Part shown: in pieces, positions 42,063 through 55,581 of the stretch
Numbering within the stretch: the stretch's first letter is position 1
Layout: every line of letters begins with the position of its first letter
NCBI RefSeq assembly: GCF_013410775.1
Contig: NZ_JACCFH010000001.1
Span: 4,650,001 to 4,714,000 of the forward strand
Length of the DNA stretch: 64,000 nt
Direction of reading: 5' to 3'
Source: Sphaerotilus montanus
GTDB taxonomy: Bacteria; Pseudomonadota; Gammaproteobacteria; Burkholderiales; Burkholderiaceae_C
The notes under the pieces: generated by a model
The model's input: only the letters and a program-made list of their open reading frames with translations
What the model was told of the DNA's origin: nothing
Database searches by the model: none
Program-made: the position numbers and the translations under genes

Positions 42063-43082
42063 ATGAAACTGACAAGAACCGTGATGGCCCTCTCGCTGGG
42101 GCTGGCCAGTGCCGGCGCGTTCGCCCAGGTCGTGGGTGTGAGTTGGTCCAACTTCCAGGAAGAGCGCTGGAAGACCGACGAAAAAGCCATCAAGGACCAG
42201 TTGACCAAGCTGGGCGCCAGCTACATCAGCGCCGATGCCGGTGGCTCACCCGAGAAGCAGCTGTCGGACGTCGACTCGCTGATCGCCAAGGGTGCCAAGG
42301 TGCTGATCGTGCTGGCGATGGACAAGGACGCCATCCTGCCGGCCGTGAACAAGGCCGCGCAGCAGAAGATTCCGGTGGTCGCCTACGACCGCCTGATCGA
42401 AGCGCCTGGCGTGTTCTACATCACCTTCGACAACGTCGAGGTCGGCCGCATGCAGGCGCGCGCCGTGCTCGAAGCCCGGCCCAAGGGCAACTACGTGATG
42501 ATCAAGGGATCACCCACCGACCCGAACGCCAACTTCCTGCGCGACGGGCAGCAGGAGGTGCTGGACGCGGCAATCAAGAAGGGTGACATCAAGATCGTCG
42601 GCGAGGAATACACCGACGGCTGGAAGCCCGAAGTGGCCCAGAAGAACATGGAGCAGATCATCACCAAGACCGGCGGCAAGATCGACGCCGTGGTGGCCTC
42701 CAACGACGGCACGGCCGGCGGTGTGGTCGCGGCATTGACGGCCAAGGGCATCAAGGGCATTCCGGTCTCGGGCCAGGACGGTGACCACGCCGCCCTCAAC
42801 CGTGTCGCCTCGGGCTCGCAGGCGGTGTCGGTCTGGAAGGACGCACGCGATCTCGGCCGTGACGCCGCGTCTGCCGCGGTCACCCTGGCCAAGGGCCAGA
42901 AGGTCAGCGGCGCCTCGACCTGGGCCGGTGGCGAGAAGAAGGTGTCGCTGCAAGCTCAGTTCCTGAAGCCTGTGCCCATCACGGCCAAGAACCTCGATCT
43001 GGTGGTCAAGGCAGGCTGGATCAAGAAAGAAGACCTGTGCAAAGGCGTGGACGGGGCCAAGGGGCCGGCCGCTTGCAAGTGA
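42063..43082 (+). CDS. xylF: D-xylose ABC transporter substrate-binding protein
   Basis: Periplasmic sugar-binding protein, 339 aa. Signal peptide [21 protein letters not shown] is cleaved before Gln 22. The mature protein has [20 protein letters not shown], a XylF hallmark, [43 protein letters not shown] and [16 protein letters not shown], consistent with xylose rather than ribose binding. First gene of the xyl operon, behind two operator-like repeats, and separated from the permease gene by a terminator-like hairpin, giving excess binding protein. Ribosome site GGAGACAAGG precedes the ATG. Confidence 0.95.
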   Translation: MKLTRTVMALSLGLASAGAFAQVVGVSWSNFQEERWKTDEKAIKDQLTKLGASYISADAGGSPEKQLSDVDSLIAKGAKVLIVLAMDKDAILPAVNKAAQQKIPVVAYDRLIEAPGVFYITFDNVEVGRMQARAVLEARPKGNYVMIKGSPTDPNANFLRDGQQEVLDAAIKKGDIKIVGEEYTDGWKPEVAQKNMEQIITKTGGKIDAVVASNDGTAGGVVAALTAKGIKGIPVSGQDGDHAALNRVASGSQAVSVWKDARDLGRDAASAAVTLAKGQKVSGASTWAGGEKKVSLQAQFLKPVPITAKNLDLVVKAGWIKKEDLCKGVDGAKGPAACK

Positions 43083-43116
43083 ACGGTTCTCTCTCCTGAT
43101 GGATGGAAGCCCTCGG

Positions 43117-43149
43117 ACCGCGGGCTGGGTTCAGCCCGCGGTTTTTTTT
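43117..43149 (+). terminator. Intra-operon terminator/attenuating hairpin between xylF and xylH
   Basis: Perfect 11-bp stem ACCGCGGGCTG-GGTT-CAGCCCGCGGT followed by eight T residues. It lies 35 bp after the xylF stop and only 13 bp before the xylH GTG. Such hairpins after binding-protein genes let most transcripts stop there or stabilise the xylF mRNA, so XylF exceeds the membrane components. Confidence 0.85.
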
Positions 43150-43162
43150 GCGGAGTATCGCT

Positions 43163-44353
43163 GTGAGTCCTGTTCCCACTGTGTTGCGACAACTGGCTGT
43201 CGACTGGCGGCTGGTGCTGATGGGTTCCGTTCTGGTCGGGACGGCCATCGTGTTCAACATCCTCTCGGGCGGCCTGTTCCTGTCGCCCGAGAACCTCTAC
43301 AACATCGCACAGCAGACGGCGGTGGTCGGCATCGTGGCCACGGTGGTGGTGCTGGTGATCGTGGCGCGCCACATCGACCTGTCGGTTGGCTCGGTGATGG
43401 GCTTTGTCGGCGTGCTCATCGCCACACTGATGTACACCGCCGGCTGGCACTGGGTTGAGGCCTCGCTGGCGAGTCTGGCGGTGGCGATCGCTGCCTCTGT
43501 CTACCAGGGCGCGCTGACGGCGATGCTGGGTGTGCCGTCCTTCGTCGTCACACTGGGTGGACTGATGTCGTTCCGGGGCGCGGCCTTCCTGGTGGCCGAC
43601 GGCAAGACGCAGCCGGTCTCCGACGCCTTCTTTCAGCGCCTGGGTGGCGGCTTCGACGGTGCCATCGGCGTGCAGGCCAGCTGGGCGCTGGCAGCAGTGC
43701 TCGTCGCGGCGCTGGTGTTGCAGACCTGGCTGCGTCGCCGAGCCAAAGCGGCCTACGAAGTCCCCAGCCCTCCCCTGTGGCTGGACGCTCTGGTTGCAGC
43801 CGTGCCAGCCCTGATCGTGGTGGCTTTCGTGGCCACCATGAACGCCTACCAGATCCCGAGCAAGGACGCACCGCAAGGCGTGCCGATTCCGGTGCTGATC
43901 TGGGGCACCGTGGCGCTGGTGCTGTCCTTCATCGTGCACCGCACGCGTTTCGGCCGCTATGTGTTTGCCATGGGGGGCAACCCCGAAGCCGCAGCCCTGG
44001 TCGGCATCCCGGTGCGCCGGGTCACGCTGATGCTGTTTGCCTTGATGGGCGTGCTGATCACCATCGCGGCCATGGTCTCCATTGCGCGGCTCAACGCCGG
44101 CACCAACTCGCTGGGCACCGGCATGGAGCTGTATGTGATCGCCGCGGCCGTCATCGGCGGCACAGCGCTCGCCGGTGGCAGCGGCTCGATCCTGGGCTCG
44201 GTGCTGGGCGCGCTGATCATGCAGAGCATCGACAGCGGTCTGCTGCTGCTGGACATCTCGATCGGCCTGCGCTACGTGATCATCGGCCAGGTGCTGATCG
44301 CCGCCGTGGTGTTTGACGTGGTGTACCGCCGCGTGACGGGAGATGTGGCATGA
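43163..44353 (+). CDS. xylH: D-xylose ABC transporter permease
   Basis: BPD_transp_2 family sugar permease, 396 aa, with about ten hydrophobic helices. Recognisable segments are [20 protein letters not shown], the cytoplasmic-loop motif [59 protein letters not shown] and [19 protein letters not shown]. The start is taken as GTG 43163, preceded by GGAG; an upstream frame to 43103 lies inside the terminator and is rejected. Its TGA overlaps the xylG ATG (ATGA), so the two are coupled. Confidence 0.94.
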   Translation: MSPVPTVLRQLAVDWRLVLMGSVLVGTAIVFNILSGGLFLSPENLYNIAQQTAVVGIVATVVVLVIVARHIDLSVGSVMGFVGVLIATLMYTAGWHWVEASLASLAVAIAASVYQGALTAMLGVPSFVVTLGGLMSFRGAAFLVADGKTQPVSDAFFQRLGGGFDGAIGVQASWALAAVLVAALVLQTWLRRRAKAAYEVPSPPLWLDALVAAVPALIVVAFVATMNAYQIPSKDAPQGVPIPVLIWGTVALVLSFIVHRTRFGRYVFAMGGNPEAAALVGIPVRRVTLMLFALMGVLITIAAMVSIARLNAGTNSLGTGMELYVIAAAVIGGTALAGGSGSILGSVLGALIMQSIDSGLLLLDISIGLRYVIIGQVLIAAVVFDVVYRRVTGDVA

Positions 44354-45114
44354 GCGCTCCATTGGTCGAGATGCGCCACATCGGCAAGTCGTTTGGTGGC
44401 GTGCGCGCGGTCGACGATGTGTCGATCAATCTGTATCCCGGTGAGGTGGTAGCCCTGCTGGGTCACAACGGCGCAGGCAAATCGACGTTGATGAAGATGC
44501 TTGCGGGCGCCTACCCGATCGACAGCGGCGAAGTGCTGATCAACGGCGACAAGGCCCAGATCCGGACCCCGGTCGACGCGCAGCGCTGCGGCATCGAATC
44601 GATCTACCAGACGCTGGCACTGGCCGACAACCTGGATGCCGTGGCCAACCTGTTCCTGGGCCGCGAGCTGCTCACGCGCTGGAAGACGCTGGACGACCAC
44701 CGCATGGACGCCGAAGCCCGCAAGGTGTTCCACCGTCTGAACAAGAACTTCCGCAACGTGCGCACACCGGTGCGCCGCCTCTCGGGCGGTCAGCGCCAGG
44801 TGGTGGCGATCTCGCGGGCGATCTACTTCAACGCACGCATCCTGATCATGGACGAGCCAACCGCTGCGCTCGGGCCGGAAGAAACGGCGATGGTGGGCAA
44901 CCTGGTGCGCCAGCTCAAGGCCGAGGGCGTGGGCATCTTCCTGATCACCCACGACATGCCGGATGTGTTCGGTCTGAGCGACCGGCTGGCGGTCATGAAG
45001 AACGGGCGCATGGTGGGCACCTACCAGACGTCCGATGTCACCGAGGACGAGGTTCTTGGCATGATCATCGCTGGCAAACAACCAGAGGGAAAGGCGCAGA
45101 CCCACAGCCTCTGA
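44350..45114 (+). CDS. xylG: Sugar ABC transporter ATP-binding protein, single domain
   Basis: ATPase of the xylose transporter, 254 aa. It has Walker [17 protein letters not shown], signature [19 protein letters not shown], Walker [13 protein letters not shown] and the switch His in LITHDMPD. Classical E. coli XylG is about 510 aa with two fused ATPase domains; this is one domain only, like FrcA/RbsA-half forms in alpha- and beta-proteobacteria, and must function as a homodimer. The sequence ends naturally (GKAQTHSL) with no homology continuing after the stop, so it is not a truncation. ATGA overlap with xylH. Confidence 0.92.
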   Translation: MSAPLVEMRHIGKSFGGVRAVDDVSINLYPGEVVALLGHNGAGKSTLMKMLAGAYPIDSGEVLINGDKAQIRTPVDAQRCGIESIYQTLALADNLDAVANLFLGRELLTRWKTLDDHRMDAEARKVFHRLNKNFRNVRTPVRRLSGGQRQVVAISRAIYFNARILIMDEPTAALGPEETAMVGNLVRQLKAEGVGIFLITHDMPDVFGLSDRLAVMKNGRMVGTYQTSDVTEDEVLGMIIAGKQPEGKAQTHSL

Positions 45115-45140
45115 GGCCTGGCGCGTCCCGCAAGCACCGC

Positions 45141-46316
45141 ATGAAAACGACCGGCGACCAGCAACTTGTCAAACGCATCAACCGCAGCGTGCTGCTGCGG
45201 TTGATGCGGCGGCGCAGCGGGCTCTCGCGCGCGCAGCTCGCGCAGGAGAGTGGCCTCACCAAATCAACCGTCAGCCTGCTGGTGCGGGAGCTGATCGACG
45301 AAGGCTGGGTCACCGAGACCGGCATTGCCACCGCGCAAGGTCTGGGCAGGCCCTCAATACCGCTGCGCATCGATGGCAGTCGCCGCGCCATGGTCGGCGT
45401 GGAGATCGCCGTGGAATCGTTGCGGGTGGTGGCGGTATCGCTCACCGGCGAGGTGATCTGGTCGATCGAGGAGCCCTTGTCGGAGCGCGAGCCCGGACTG
45501 GTGTGCCGCCAGGTCGCGCAACTGGTGGTGCGCGCCCACCAGGTGCTCGCCGAGCAGACCCTGCTGGTGTCTGGCATCGGCATCGGCCTGCCCGGGGCGT
45601 TCGACGAAGCAACCGGCACCGTCCGGTTTGCCCCCAACCTGGGCTGGCGCAACGTGGTGTTCCTGCCGCTGATCACGCAGGCGCTGTCCGAGGCCGGCGC
45701 TCCACCGGTCGCGGTCCATGTCCAGAACGAGGCCGACACCGCCGCCCTGAGCGAATACGAGTTCAGCGAGGGCGAGGTCATGGACTCGCTGATCTTCGTG
45801 ACCTGTGGCACCGGCGTGGGTGCCGGCATCGTGCTCAACGATCGCCTGTTCATCGGGCTCCAGGGCATGGCCGGTGAAATCGGCCACAGCATCCTGCAGG
45901 TCGACGGCCTGCCGTGTTCCTGCGGACGCCGGGGCTGCGCCGAAACCTTCTTCGGCGCCCGCGCGCTCGACCGCCTGCCGAACCCGGCACAGGGCGGCGT
46001 GTATCTGGGTGTCGTGTTGCAGAACCTGTGGACCACCTTCGACCCAGGTGCGCTGGTGGTCGGGGGGCCGTCCTGCGATCGGTACCCGGGCATTCTGACC
46101 ACCGCGCGCGACACGCTGGCGGGCTATGCCACCCGTGCGGGCGTGGTGGAACCCGCGGTGCGGCCGGCGCGCTACGGCCTGCTGGCCTCGGCCGTCGGCG
46201 CGGCAGCCCTGGTGCTGTACCACGAGCTGCGCCCGATGCACGCACCGGCGACGGTGTCTCCGACCGACGAAGCCCAGGACCATCCCGACGACCTGCCGCA
46301 AGACGACCTCCACTGA
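45141..46316 (+). CDS. xylR: ROK family transcriptional regulator (XylR)
   Basis: Repressor of 391 aa. The N-terminal winged helix (LLRLMRRRSGLSRAQLAQES, LTKSTVSLLVRELIDEGWV) is followed by a ROK sugar-kinase-like domain with GIGIGLPGAF, QNEADTAALSEYEF, VTCGTGVGAGIVL, GLQGMAGEIGHS and the zinc-binding cluster PCSCGRRGCAETFF. Its gene lies in the middle of the xylose operon, 26 bp after xylG and 12 bp before xylB, so it regulates its own expression. Inverted repeats upstream of xylF match the operator type of ROK XylR. The last 30 residues are a Asp/Pro-rich tail. Confidence 0.92.
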   Translation: MKTTGDQQLVKRINRSVLLRLMRRRSGLSRAQLAQESGLTKSTVSLLVRELIDEGWVTETGIATAQGLGRPSIPLRIDGSRRAMVGVEIAVESLRVVAVSLTGEVIWSIEEPLSEREPGLVCRQVAQLVVRAHQVLAEQTLLVSGIGIGLPGAFDEATGTVRFAPNLGWRNVVFLPLITQALSEAGAPPVAVHVQNEADTAALSEYEFSEGEVMDSLIFVTCGTGVGAGIVLNDRLFIGLQGMAGEIGHSILQVDGLPCSCGRRGCAETFFGARALDRLPNPAQGGVYLGVVLQNLWTTFDPGALVVGGPSCDRYPGILTTARDTLAGYATRAGVVEPAVRPARYGLLASAVGAAALVLYHELRPMHAPATVSPTDEAQDHPDDLPQDDLH

Positions 46317-46328
46317 CCTTTCACGACC

Positions 46329-47807
46329 ATGACCACGACCATCGGCATCGACATCGGCACCTCGGAGGTGAAGGCCCTGCTGCTTGGGGCCGACCAGCGA
46401 GTCATCGGCTCGGCGGGCTCGGCGCTCACCGTATCTCGGCCTCACCCCGGCCACAGCGAGCAGGCGCCGGCCGACTGGTGGACTGCCGCCCAGGCCGCAC
46501 TGGCTGCGCTGCGCGCCGCGCACCCGACCGAATACGCCGCAACCGAGGCCATCGGCCTGTCCGGCCAGATGCACGGCGCGGTGCTGCTGGATGCACAGGA
46601 CCGGGTGCTGCGCCCGGCCATCCTCTGGAACGACACCCGCAGTGCGGCCGAGTGCACCGAGATGATGGCCGAGCTGTCCACACTCAGCGACCTCGCCGGC
46701 AGCCTGGCCATGCCCGGCTTCACCGCACCCAAGCTGCGCTGGGTCGCGCGCCACGAACCGGAGGTGTTTCGGCAGGTGGCCAAGGTGCTGCTGCCCAAGG
46801 ACCATGTGCGCCTGATGCTGACCGGCGAACACGTGAGCGACCTGTCGGACGCCAGCGGCACGCTCTGGCTCGACGTGCGGCAGCGCGACTGGTCTGACGA
46901 ACTGCTGGCCCTGACCGGCCTGACGCGCGCGCACATGCCGCGGCTGGTCGAGGGCAGCGAGGCCGGCGGGCGGCTGAAGGCCGACGTGGCGCAAGCGCTG
47001 GGGCTGAGACCGGGCACGGTGGTGGCCGGCGGCGCGGGCGACAACGCGTCCAGCGCCATCGGCATGGGGGTGGTCGATGCCGGCCAAGGCTTTCTCTCTC
47101 TGGGCACCAGCGGCGTGCTGTTCGTGGTGACACGAGACTACCAGCCGAATGCCGCCAGTGCCACGCACGCGTTCTGCCACGCCGTGCCGGGCCGCTGGCA
47201 CCAGATGAGCGTGATGCTCTCGGCCGCCAGCGCACTGCAGTGGGTGTCGGCGCTGCTGGGCGCGGCGAACGCAGGCGATGTCGCTGCGCAGGCTGCGGCC
47301 CTGCGCGCGCATGACCGCGCCGCGTCTCCACTGTTCCTGCCTTACCTCAGCGGCGAGCGCACACCGCACAACGACGCCCGTGTGCGCGGCAGTTTCCACG
47401 GCCTGGACTTCGACACCGATGCGGCACGGCTGGGCTACGCGGTGATGGAGGGCGTGAGTTTCGGCCTGTGCGATGGCCTGGCCGCGCTCAACGCCGCTGG
47501 CAGCACCGTCTCGCGCCTGTCGCTGGTGGGCGGCGGCGCCCGCAGCGGCTTCTGGGCGCAGATGCTGGCCAGCGCGCTCGACGTCGAGATCGTCACCCAC
47601 GGTGACTCAGCCGTCGGTGGCGCGCTGGGGGCGGCCCGCCTGGGCGCGCTCAGCGTTGGTGCACCGATGAACTCGGTCTGCCTGCCACCGCCCATCGACA
47701 CCGTCTACCGGCCTGACCCGGCCGAGCGTGCGCTGCTCGCGTCGCGCCGCCACCTGTTCCACAGCCTGTACCGCACGCCCCGACCACCTCAACCGAGAAA
47801 CCCATGA
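46329..47807 (+). CDS. xylB: Xylulokinase
   Basis: FGGY-family kinase that phosphorylates D-xylulose, 492 aa. Phosphate-binding [18 protein letters not shown] at the N terminus, [37 protein letters not shown], the catalytic-region motif [15 protein letters not shown] and [20 protein letters not shown] are all present. It follows xylR by 12 bp and its stop overlaps the xylA ATG by 4 nt (ATGA). Length is normal (E. coli 484 aa). Confidence 0.96.
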   Translation: MTTTIGIDIGTSEVKALLLGADQRVIGSAGSALTVSRPHPGHSEQAPADWWTAAQAALAALRAAHPTEYAATEAIGLSGQMHGAVLLDAQDRVLRPAILWNDTRSAAECTEMMAELSTLSDLAGSLAMPGFTAPKLRWVARHEPEVFRQVAKVLLPKDHVRLMLTGEHVSDLSDASGTLWLDVRQRDWSDELLALTGLTRAHMPRLVEGSEAGGRLKADVAQALGLRPGTVVAGGAGDNASSAIGMGVVDAGQGFLSLGTSGVLFVVTRDYQPNAASATHAFCHAVPGRWHQMSVMLSAASALQWVSALLGAANAGDVAAQAAALRAHDRAASPLFLPYLSGERTPHNDARVRGSFHGLDFDTDAARLGYAVMEGVSFGLCDGLAALNAAGSTVSRLSLVGGGARSGFWAQMLASALDVEIVTHGDSAVGGALGAARLGALSVGAPMNSVCLPPPIDTVYRPDPAERALLASRRHLFHSLYRTPRPPQPRNP

Positions 47808-49120
47808 GTACCTATTTTTCCGACGTTCCCGCCATCGCCTACGAAGGCCCGCAATCGAGCAACCCTCTGGCCTTCAAGTGGTACGACAAGGACCGCCTGG
47901 TGCTGGGCAAGCGCATGGAGGACCACCTGCGCTTTGCCGCCTGCTACTGGCACAGCTTCTGCTGGAACGGCTCCGACCCCTTCGGCCACGACGGCACCTT
48001 CGAACGCCCGTGGCAACGCGTGGCCGACCCGATGGCCGCGGCCCGCATGAAGGCCGATGCCGCGTTCGACTTCTTCTCGCGCCTGGGCGCCCCCTACTAC
48101 TGCTTCCACGACCGCGACGTGGCGCCCGAGGGCAGTACGCCGCGCGCGAGCGTGAACCACCTGCACGAGATGGTCGATGTGCTGCAGGCCAAACAAGCCG
48201 CCACGGGCATGAAACTGCTGTGGGGCACGGCCAACCTGTTCAGCCACCGCCGCTTCATGTCGGGCGCATCGACCAACCCAGACCCCGAGGTCTTCGCACT
48301 GGCCGCGCTGCAGGTGAAGGAGGCGATGGACGCCACGCTCAAGCTCGGCGGCGAAAACTACGTGCTCTGGGGCGGACGCGAAGGGTATGAGACCCTGCTC
48401 AATACCCGCATGGGCCAGGAGCTGGACCAGATGGGCCGATTCCTGAACATGGTGGTGGACTACAAGCACAAGATCGGCTTCAAGGGCGCCATCCTGATCG
48501 AGCCCAAGCCGCGCGAACCGTCCAAGCACCAGTACGACTTCGACACCGCCACGGTCTTCGGTTTCCTGCAGCGCCACGGTCTGGACAAGGAGATCAAGGT
48601 CAACATCGAAGGCAACCACGCCACGCTGTCGGGCCACAGTTTTGAACACGAGGTGGCCACCGCGCTGGACCTGGGCATCTTTGGTTCCATTGACATGAAC
48701 CGCGGCGACATGCAGTGCGGCTGGGACACCGACCAGTTCCCCAACAACATCCCCGAAACCGCGCTGGTGATGTACCTGATCCTGCAGGGCGGCGGCTTCA
48801 CCACCGGCGGCTTGAACTTCGACTCCAAGGTGCGGCGCCAGTCGATCGATGCCGAGGACATGTTCCACGGCCACATTGGCGGCATGGACGTGTCGGCGCG
48901 CGCGCTGCTGATCGCCGAGCAGATGGTCATCGACGGCCAGCTGGCGCGCCACGTCGAGGCCCGCTACGCTGGATGGAACACCCCGTTTGGCCACGACCTG
49001 ATGGCCGGCCGCCTGGGCCTGGACCAGGTGGCTACCCGTGCGCTGGACCGCAACCAGGACACGCGGCCGGTTTCCGGGCGGCAGGAGCTGCTGGAGAACC
49101 TGCTCAACCGCTACCTCTGA
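47804..49120 (+). CDS. xylA: Xylose isomerase
   Basis: Interconverts D-xylose and D-xylulose, 438 aa (group II length). Conserved blocks: [46 protein letters not shown] with the catalytic His and Asp, [32 protein letters not shown] with metal-binding residues, [17 protein letters not shown] and [19 protein letters not shown]. Last gene of the rightward xylose operon and convergent with guaA. The 176-bp gap after it shows no terminator, tRNA or further gene that I can support. Confidence 0.97.
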   Translation: MSTYFSDVPAIAYEGPQSSNPLAFKWYDKDRLVLGKRMEDHLRFAACYWHSFCWNGSDPFGHDGTFERPWQRVADPMAAARMKADAAFDFFSRLGAPYYCFHDRDVAPEGSTPRASVNHLHEMVDVLQAKQAATGMKLLWGTANLFSHRRFMSGASTNPDPEVFALAALQVKEAMDATLKLGGENYVLWGGREGYETLLNTRMGQELDQMGRFLNMVVDYKHKIGFKGAILIEPKPREPSKHQYDFDTATVFGFLQRHGLDKEIKVNIEGNHATLSGHSFEHEVATALDLGIFGSIDMNRGDMQCGWDTDQFPNNIPETALVMYLILQGGGFTTGGLNFDSKVRRQSIDAEDMFHGHIGGMDVSARALLIAEQMVIDGQLARHVEARYAGWNTPFGHDLMAGRLGLDQVATRALDRNQDTRPVSGRQELLENLLNRYL

Positions 49121-49296
49121 TGCACCATTGGCGATCGCCTCGCGCAGTCTGACCAGCGCATGCCGTTCCAGCGGGTGCAGGTGGTCGGCACCCGTGGGTG
49201 CATCGGTCTCAGTGGACCGATGTCCCGGTACATCGCCAGTTCGCCGTCAGCATCATCGATCCTGGATGCCCCGGAACACCCAGGGCAGATAGTGGC

Positions 49297-50901
49297 TCAC
49301 TCCCACTCGATCGTCGCGGGCGGCTTGCTCGACACGTCGTAGGTCACGCGGTTGATGCCGCGCACCTCGTTGATGATGCGGCTCGACACCTTCTTGAGCA
49401 GGCTGTAGGGCAGCTCGGCCCAGTCCGCCGTCATGAAGTCGCTGGTCTGCACCGCGCGCAGCGCCACGACGTAGTCGTAGGTGCGGCCGTCGCCCATCAC
49501 GCCGACGCTCTTCACCGGCAGGAACACCGTGAACGCCTGGCTGGTGAGGTCGTACCAGCTCTTGCCGGTGGCGGGGTCGATGGTGGCGCGCAGTTCCTCG
49601 ATGAAGATGTGGTCGGCGCGCTGCAGCAGGCTGGCGAAATCCGCCCGCACCTCGCCCAGGATCCGCACACCCAGGCCCGGACCCGGGAACGGATGCCGGT
49701 ACACCATCTCGTGCGGCAGGCCGAGCGCCACGCCCAGCTCGCGCACCTCGTCCTTGAACAGCTCGCGCAGCGGCTCCAGCAGCTTCAGGCCGAGCTTTTC
49801 CGGCAGGCCACCGACGTTGTGGTGGCTCTTGATCGTGGCCTTCTTGCTGGCCGTGCCACCGCTTTCCACCACGTCCGGGTAGATCGTTCCCTGGGCCAGG
49901 AAGGTCGCGCCCTTGTGGCCCTGGCCCGACGCCTTCAGCTTGGCGGCCTCGGCCTTGAACACTTCGACGAACTCCCGGCCGATGATCTTGCGCTTCTGCT
50001 CGGGGTCGGTGACGCCCTTGAGGTGGCCCAGGAACTGTTCGGCGGCTTGCACATGCACGACCTTGGCGTGCAGGCGGCCGGCGAACATCTCCATGACCAT
50101 CGCGCCTTCGTTCAGGCGCAGCAGGCCGTGGTCGACGAACACGCAGGTGAGCTGGTCGCCGATGGCGCGGTGGATCAGCGCGGCGGCCACCGACGAATCG
50201 ACGCCGCCGGACAGGCCGAGGATCACCTCTTCGTCGCCGACCTGTTCGCGGATCTTCGCGACGGCTTCCTGGATGTAGTCGCCCATGATCCAGTCGCCCT
50301 TGCAGCCGGCGATGTCGCGCACGAAGCGGGTCAGCAGCGCCGCGCCCTGCAGCGTGTGCGTCACTTCGGGGTGGAACTGGACGGCGTAGTAGCCCTTGTC
50401 CTCGTTGGCCATGCCGGCGATCGGGCAGCTCGGGGTGGAGGCCATCAGCTTGAAGCCGGGCGGCAGTGCGGTGACCTTGTCGCCGTGGCTCATCCAGACC
50501 TTGAGCATGCCGTGGCCTTCGGGGGTGCCGAAGTCCTGGATGTCCTGCAGCAGCTTCGTGTGACCGTGGGCGCGGACTTCGGCGTAACCGAACTCGCGGT
50601 GGTCGCTCCAGCTCACCTCGCCGCCGAGCTGCACGGCCATGGTCTGCATGCCGTAGCAGATGCCCAGCACCGGCACGCCCGCATCCCACACGGCCTGCGG
50701 CGCGCGCAGCTGGTGGTCTTCGTAGGTGCTGGCGTGGCTGCCGCTGAGGATGATGCCCTTCGGTGCGAACGACTTGATGAACTCGTCGGACACGTCGTTG
50801 GGGTGGATCTCGCAGTAGACATGGGCCTCGCGCACGCGGCGGCCGATGAGCTGGGTGACTTGGGAGCCGAAGTCGAGGATGAGGATCTTGTCGTGTTGCA
50901 T
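49297..50901 (-). CDS. guaA: GMP synthase (glutamine-hydrolysing)
   Basis: Converts XMP to GMP. The 534-aa protein has the class I amidotransferase domain with Cys in [12 protein letters not shown] and His-Glu in [13 protein letters not shown], the ATP-pyrophosphatase loop [15 protein letters not shown], and the C-terminal dimerisation domain ending [12 protein letters not shown]. Complete and normal in length. The last gene of the leftward guaB-MFS-guaA run, 16 bp after the transporter. A partial decayed copy of the same gene lies 7.5 kb to the left, on the far side of the xylose genes. Confidence 0.97.
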   Translation of the reverse strand: MQHDKILILDFGSQVTQLIGRRVREAHVYCEIHPNDVSDEFIKSFAPKGIILSGSHASTYEDHQLRAPQAVWDAGVPVLGICYGMQTMAVQLGGEVSWSDHREFGYAEVRAHGHTKLLQDIQDFGTPEGHGMLKVWMSHGDKVTALPPGFKLMASTPSCPIAGMANEDKGYYAVQFHPEVTHTLQGAALLTRFVRDIAGCKGDWIMGDYIQEAVAKIREQVGDEEVILGLSGGVDSSVAAALIHRAIGDQLTCVFVDHGLLRLNEGAMVMEMFAGRLHAKVVHVQAAEQFLGHLKGVTDPEQKRKIIGREFVEVFKAEAAKLKASGQGHKGATFLAQGTIYPDVVESGGTASKKATIKSHHNVGGLPEKLGLKLLEPLRELFKDEVRELGVALGLPHEMVYRHPFPGPGLGVRILGEVRADFASLLQRADHIFIEELRATIDPATGKSWYDLTSQAFTVFLPVKSVGVMGDGRTYDYVVALRAVQTSDFMTADWAELPYSLLKKVSSRIINEVRGINRVTYDVSSKPPATIEWE

Positions 50902-50917
50902 GTCGAACTCAGCGAAC

Positions 50918-53703
<2,786 letters not shown>

Positions 53704-53786
53704 TTATACGGACCCGTTACACACCCGGCCCCGCCGGACTGTTGCAGACACACTGCGGGCGCGGGGCCGCCGCTACACTGCGCCCC

Positions 53787-54302
53787 ATGTTTTCGACCTC
53801 CAAGCCCCGACAACTGTGCGGTGCCCTGCTGGCACTGGCTGCCACCGCGCTGGCCCTGCCCTGCGCCGCACAATGGAAGTGGCGCGACGCCCAGGGCCAC
53901 ATCCAGTACAGCGACCGCCCGCCACCGAACGAGGTCCGCGACCGCGACATCCTGACCCGCCCGGCGGCAGCGCCCGCGGCGCAACGCCCCGCCCCGGGTG
54001 CCTCTGCGGCGGCCGGCGCACCGTCCGGCGTGGCATCAGCGCCCACGAGCGACCCGGCCATCGAAGCCCGCAAGCGCCAGATCCAGGCCGCACAGGACCA
54101 GGGCAAGCGCGACGAGGACGCGCGTGTCGCGCGTCAGAAGGTCGAGAACTGCGCCCGGGCCAAGGAATACGCCCGCACGGTGGAGAGCGGCCAGCGCATC
54201 ACGCGCACCAACGAGAAGGGCGAGCGCGAGTTCCTCGATGACGCCCAGCGCGCCCGCGAAGCGGCCCGCGCCCGCGAGATCATCGCGAGCGACTGCCGCT
54301 GA
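53787..54302 (+). CDS. DUF4124 domain exported protein
   Basis: Secreted or periplasmic protein, 171 aa. Signal peptide (LCGALLALAATALALPCAA, cleavage about residue 28) is followed at once by the DUF4124 motif QWKWRDAQGHIQYSDRPPP, then a Pro/Ala-rich linker and a charged C-terminal helix with the conserved NCARAKEYARTVESGQRI segment. Such proteins are common in beta-proteobacteria near guaB; role unknown. The ATG at 53787 is used because it opens the signal peptide. The 3' end overlaps convergent rnfH by 23 nt. Confidence 0.88.
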   Translation: MFSTSKPRQLCGALLALAATALALPCAAQWKWRDAQGHIQYSDRPPPNEVRDRDILTRPAAAPAAQRPAPGASAAAGAPSGVASAPTSDPAIEARKRQIQAAQDQGKRDEDARVARQKVENCARAKEYARTVESGQRITRTNEKGEREFLDDAQRAREAARAREIIASDCR

Positions 54303-54633
54303 TCCGCTGGCGGCCCCGCTCGCCCTGCGCCCGGTAGCGCACCCGGCGGGCCTCCTTGGGATCGACGATCAGCGGCCGGCACAGCGCCAGCTGGTCGCCG
54401 TCGTGCAGCACGGTCGACGGCGTCACCGCGCGGCCCCACACCGCCACGGTCACCGTCCCCAGATCAAAGCCGGGATGCCGTTCCGGCAGACCCGCAGCCA
54501 GCACGGCCTGTCCGGCGGTCGTCCCGGCCGGCAGCTCGAACACCTGCAGATCGACCTGCCTCGGCGCCGGGCTGTAGGCCACCTCGACCCGGATCGTCCG
54601 CGCGCCCCGCTCCACCGGCTCAGCGCTTGCCAT
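54280..54633 (-). CDS. rnfH: RnfH family ubiquitin-like protein
   Basis: Small beta-grasp (ubiquitin-like) protein, 117 aa, characteristically paired with RatA and SmpB. It has [59 protein letters not shown] and the family ending [20 protein letters not shown]. Function is not established; it does not carry a C-terminal Gly-Gly. Its start overlaps the ratA-like stop by 14 nt, so the two are coupled. Confidence 0.92.
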   Translation of the reverse strand: MASAEPVERGARTIRVEVAYSPAPRQVDLQVFELPAGTTAGQAVLAAGLPERHPGFDLGTVTVAVWGRAVTPSTVLHDGDQLALCRPLIVDPKEARRVRYRAQGERGRQRISGSRSR

Positions 54634-55063
54634 GGACCTGCTCGGCGCGGGCCACGAACGCATCGACGAAGGTGTTGGCGATGCGGTCGAACACGGGGCT
54701 GACCACCAGCTCCAGCGGCCGGCTGGCGAAGGCATACGACAGCTCGAACTCGACCTTGCACGCCTTGCCGTCCGGCCCGATCGGCAGGAAGCGCCAGACC
54801 CCTTCCAGGTGCGAGAACGGCCCGTCCACCAGACTCATGCCGACGGACTGGCCTGCGACCTGCGTGTTGCGGGTCGTGAAGGCATGGCGCACGCCGGCAT
54901 ACGCGAGGTGCAGCCGGGCTGTCACCACCCCTGGCTCCTGCGACAGCACTTCGGCCCGCTGGCACCACGGCAGAAACTGCGGATAGGCGGGTACATCGAC
55001 CACGAGATCGAACATCTCGCGGGGCGAGTACCAGAGGAGGACGGATTTTTTGACGTGCTTCAC
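54620..55063 (-). CDS. ratA: RatA-like START/COQ10 family protein
   Basis: Polyketide-cyclase/START-fold protein, 147 aa. Core motifs are [56 protein letters not shown] and [19 protein letters not shown]. In E. coli RatA was reported to block 70S formation, while COQ10 homologues bind ubiquinone; which applies here is open. Starts at GTG 55063 (VKHVKKSV). A longer open frame to 56275 is antisense to smpB and the acyltransferase. Divergent from smpB, 27 bp apart, the classical arrangement. Confidence 0.93.
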   Translation of the reverse strand: MKHVKKSVLLWYSPREMFDLVVDVPAYPQFLPWCQRAEVLSQEPGVVTARLHLAYAGVRHAFTTRNTQVAGQSVGMSLVDGPFSHLEGVWRFLPIGPDGKACKVEFELSYAFASRPLELVVSPVFDRIANTFVDAFVARAEQVHGKR

Positions 55064-55090
55064 AATGCAGGGATTGTATTGAGGCTGCCC

Positions 55091-55579
55091 ATGTCCACCG
55101 CCCACACCTCCGCCACCATTGCAGAAAACCGAAAAGCGCATTTCAACTACCACATCGAGGAGCGCCACGAGGCGGGCGTCGTGCTGGAAGGCTGGGAGAT
55201 CAAGTCCATCCGCGAAGGCCAGGTGCAGCTCACCGACGGCCACGCGGTGATCAAGAACGGCGAGCTGTTCCTGATCGGCTGCCGCATCAACGCGCTGCGC
55301 AGCGCCTCCACCCATGTGCGCCCGGAGGCAGACCGCACCAAGAAGCTGCTGATGCACAAGGCCGAGATCAAGCGCCTGATCGGCAAGGTCGAGCAGAAGG
55401 GGTACACGCTGGTGCCGCTGAACCTGCACTTCAAGGGCGGTCGTGTGAAAGCCGAGATCGCGCTGGCCAAGGGCAAGGCCGAGCACGACAAGCGCGACAC
55501 CGAGAAGAAGCGCGACTGGGAGCGCGAGAAGGGCCGCCTGATGCGCCACAAGGTGTCGAGCCCGCGCAAGGACGCCTGA
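55091..55579 (+). CDS. smpB: SsrA-binding protein SmpB
   Basis: Binds tmRNA and delivers it to stalled ribosomes. The 162-aa protein shows [73 protein letters not shown] and the C-terminal basic tail [16 protein letters not shown], which becomes helical in the A site. Divergent from ratA-rnfH. No ssrA (tmRNA) gene was detected in this window. Confidence 0.96.
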   Translation: MSTAHTSATIAENRKAHFNYHIEERHEAGVVLEGWEIKSIREGQVQLTDGHAVIKNGELFLIGCRINALRSASTHVRPEADRTKKLLMHKAEIKRLIGKVEQKGYTLVPLNLHFKGGRVKAEIALAKGKAEHDKRDTEKKRDWEREKGRLMRHKVSSPRKDA

Positions 55580-55581
55580 AG

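Noticed and set aside
45354-47600. 748-codon leftward frame across xylR and xylB
   Set aside because: Antisense shadow of two well-conserved genes.
49121-49296. Possible gene remnant or terminator between xylA and guaA
   Set aside because: Short frames show no family resemblance and no T-tailed hairpin is present.
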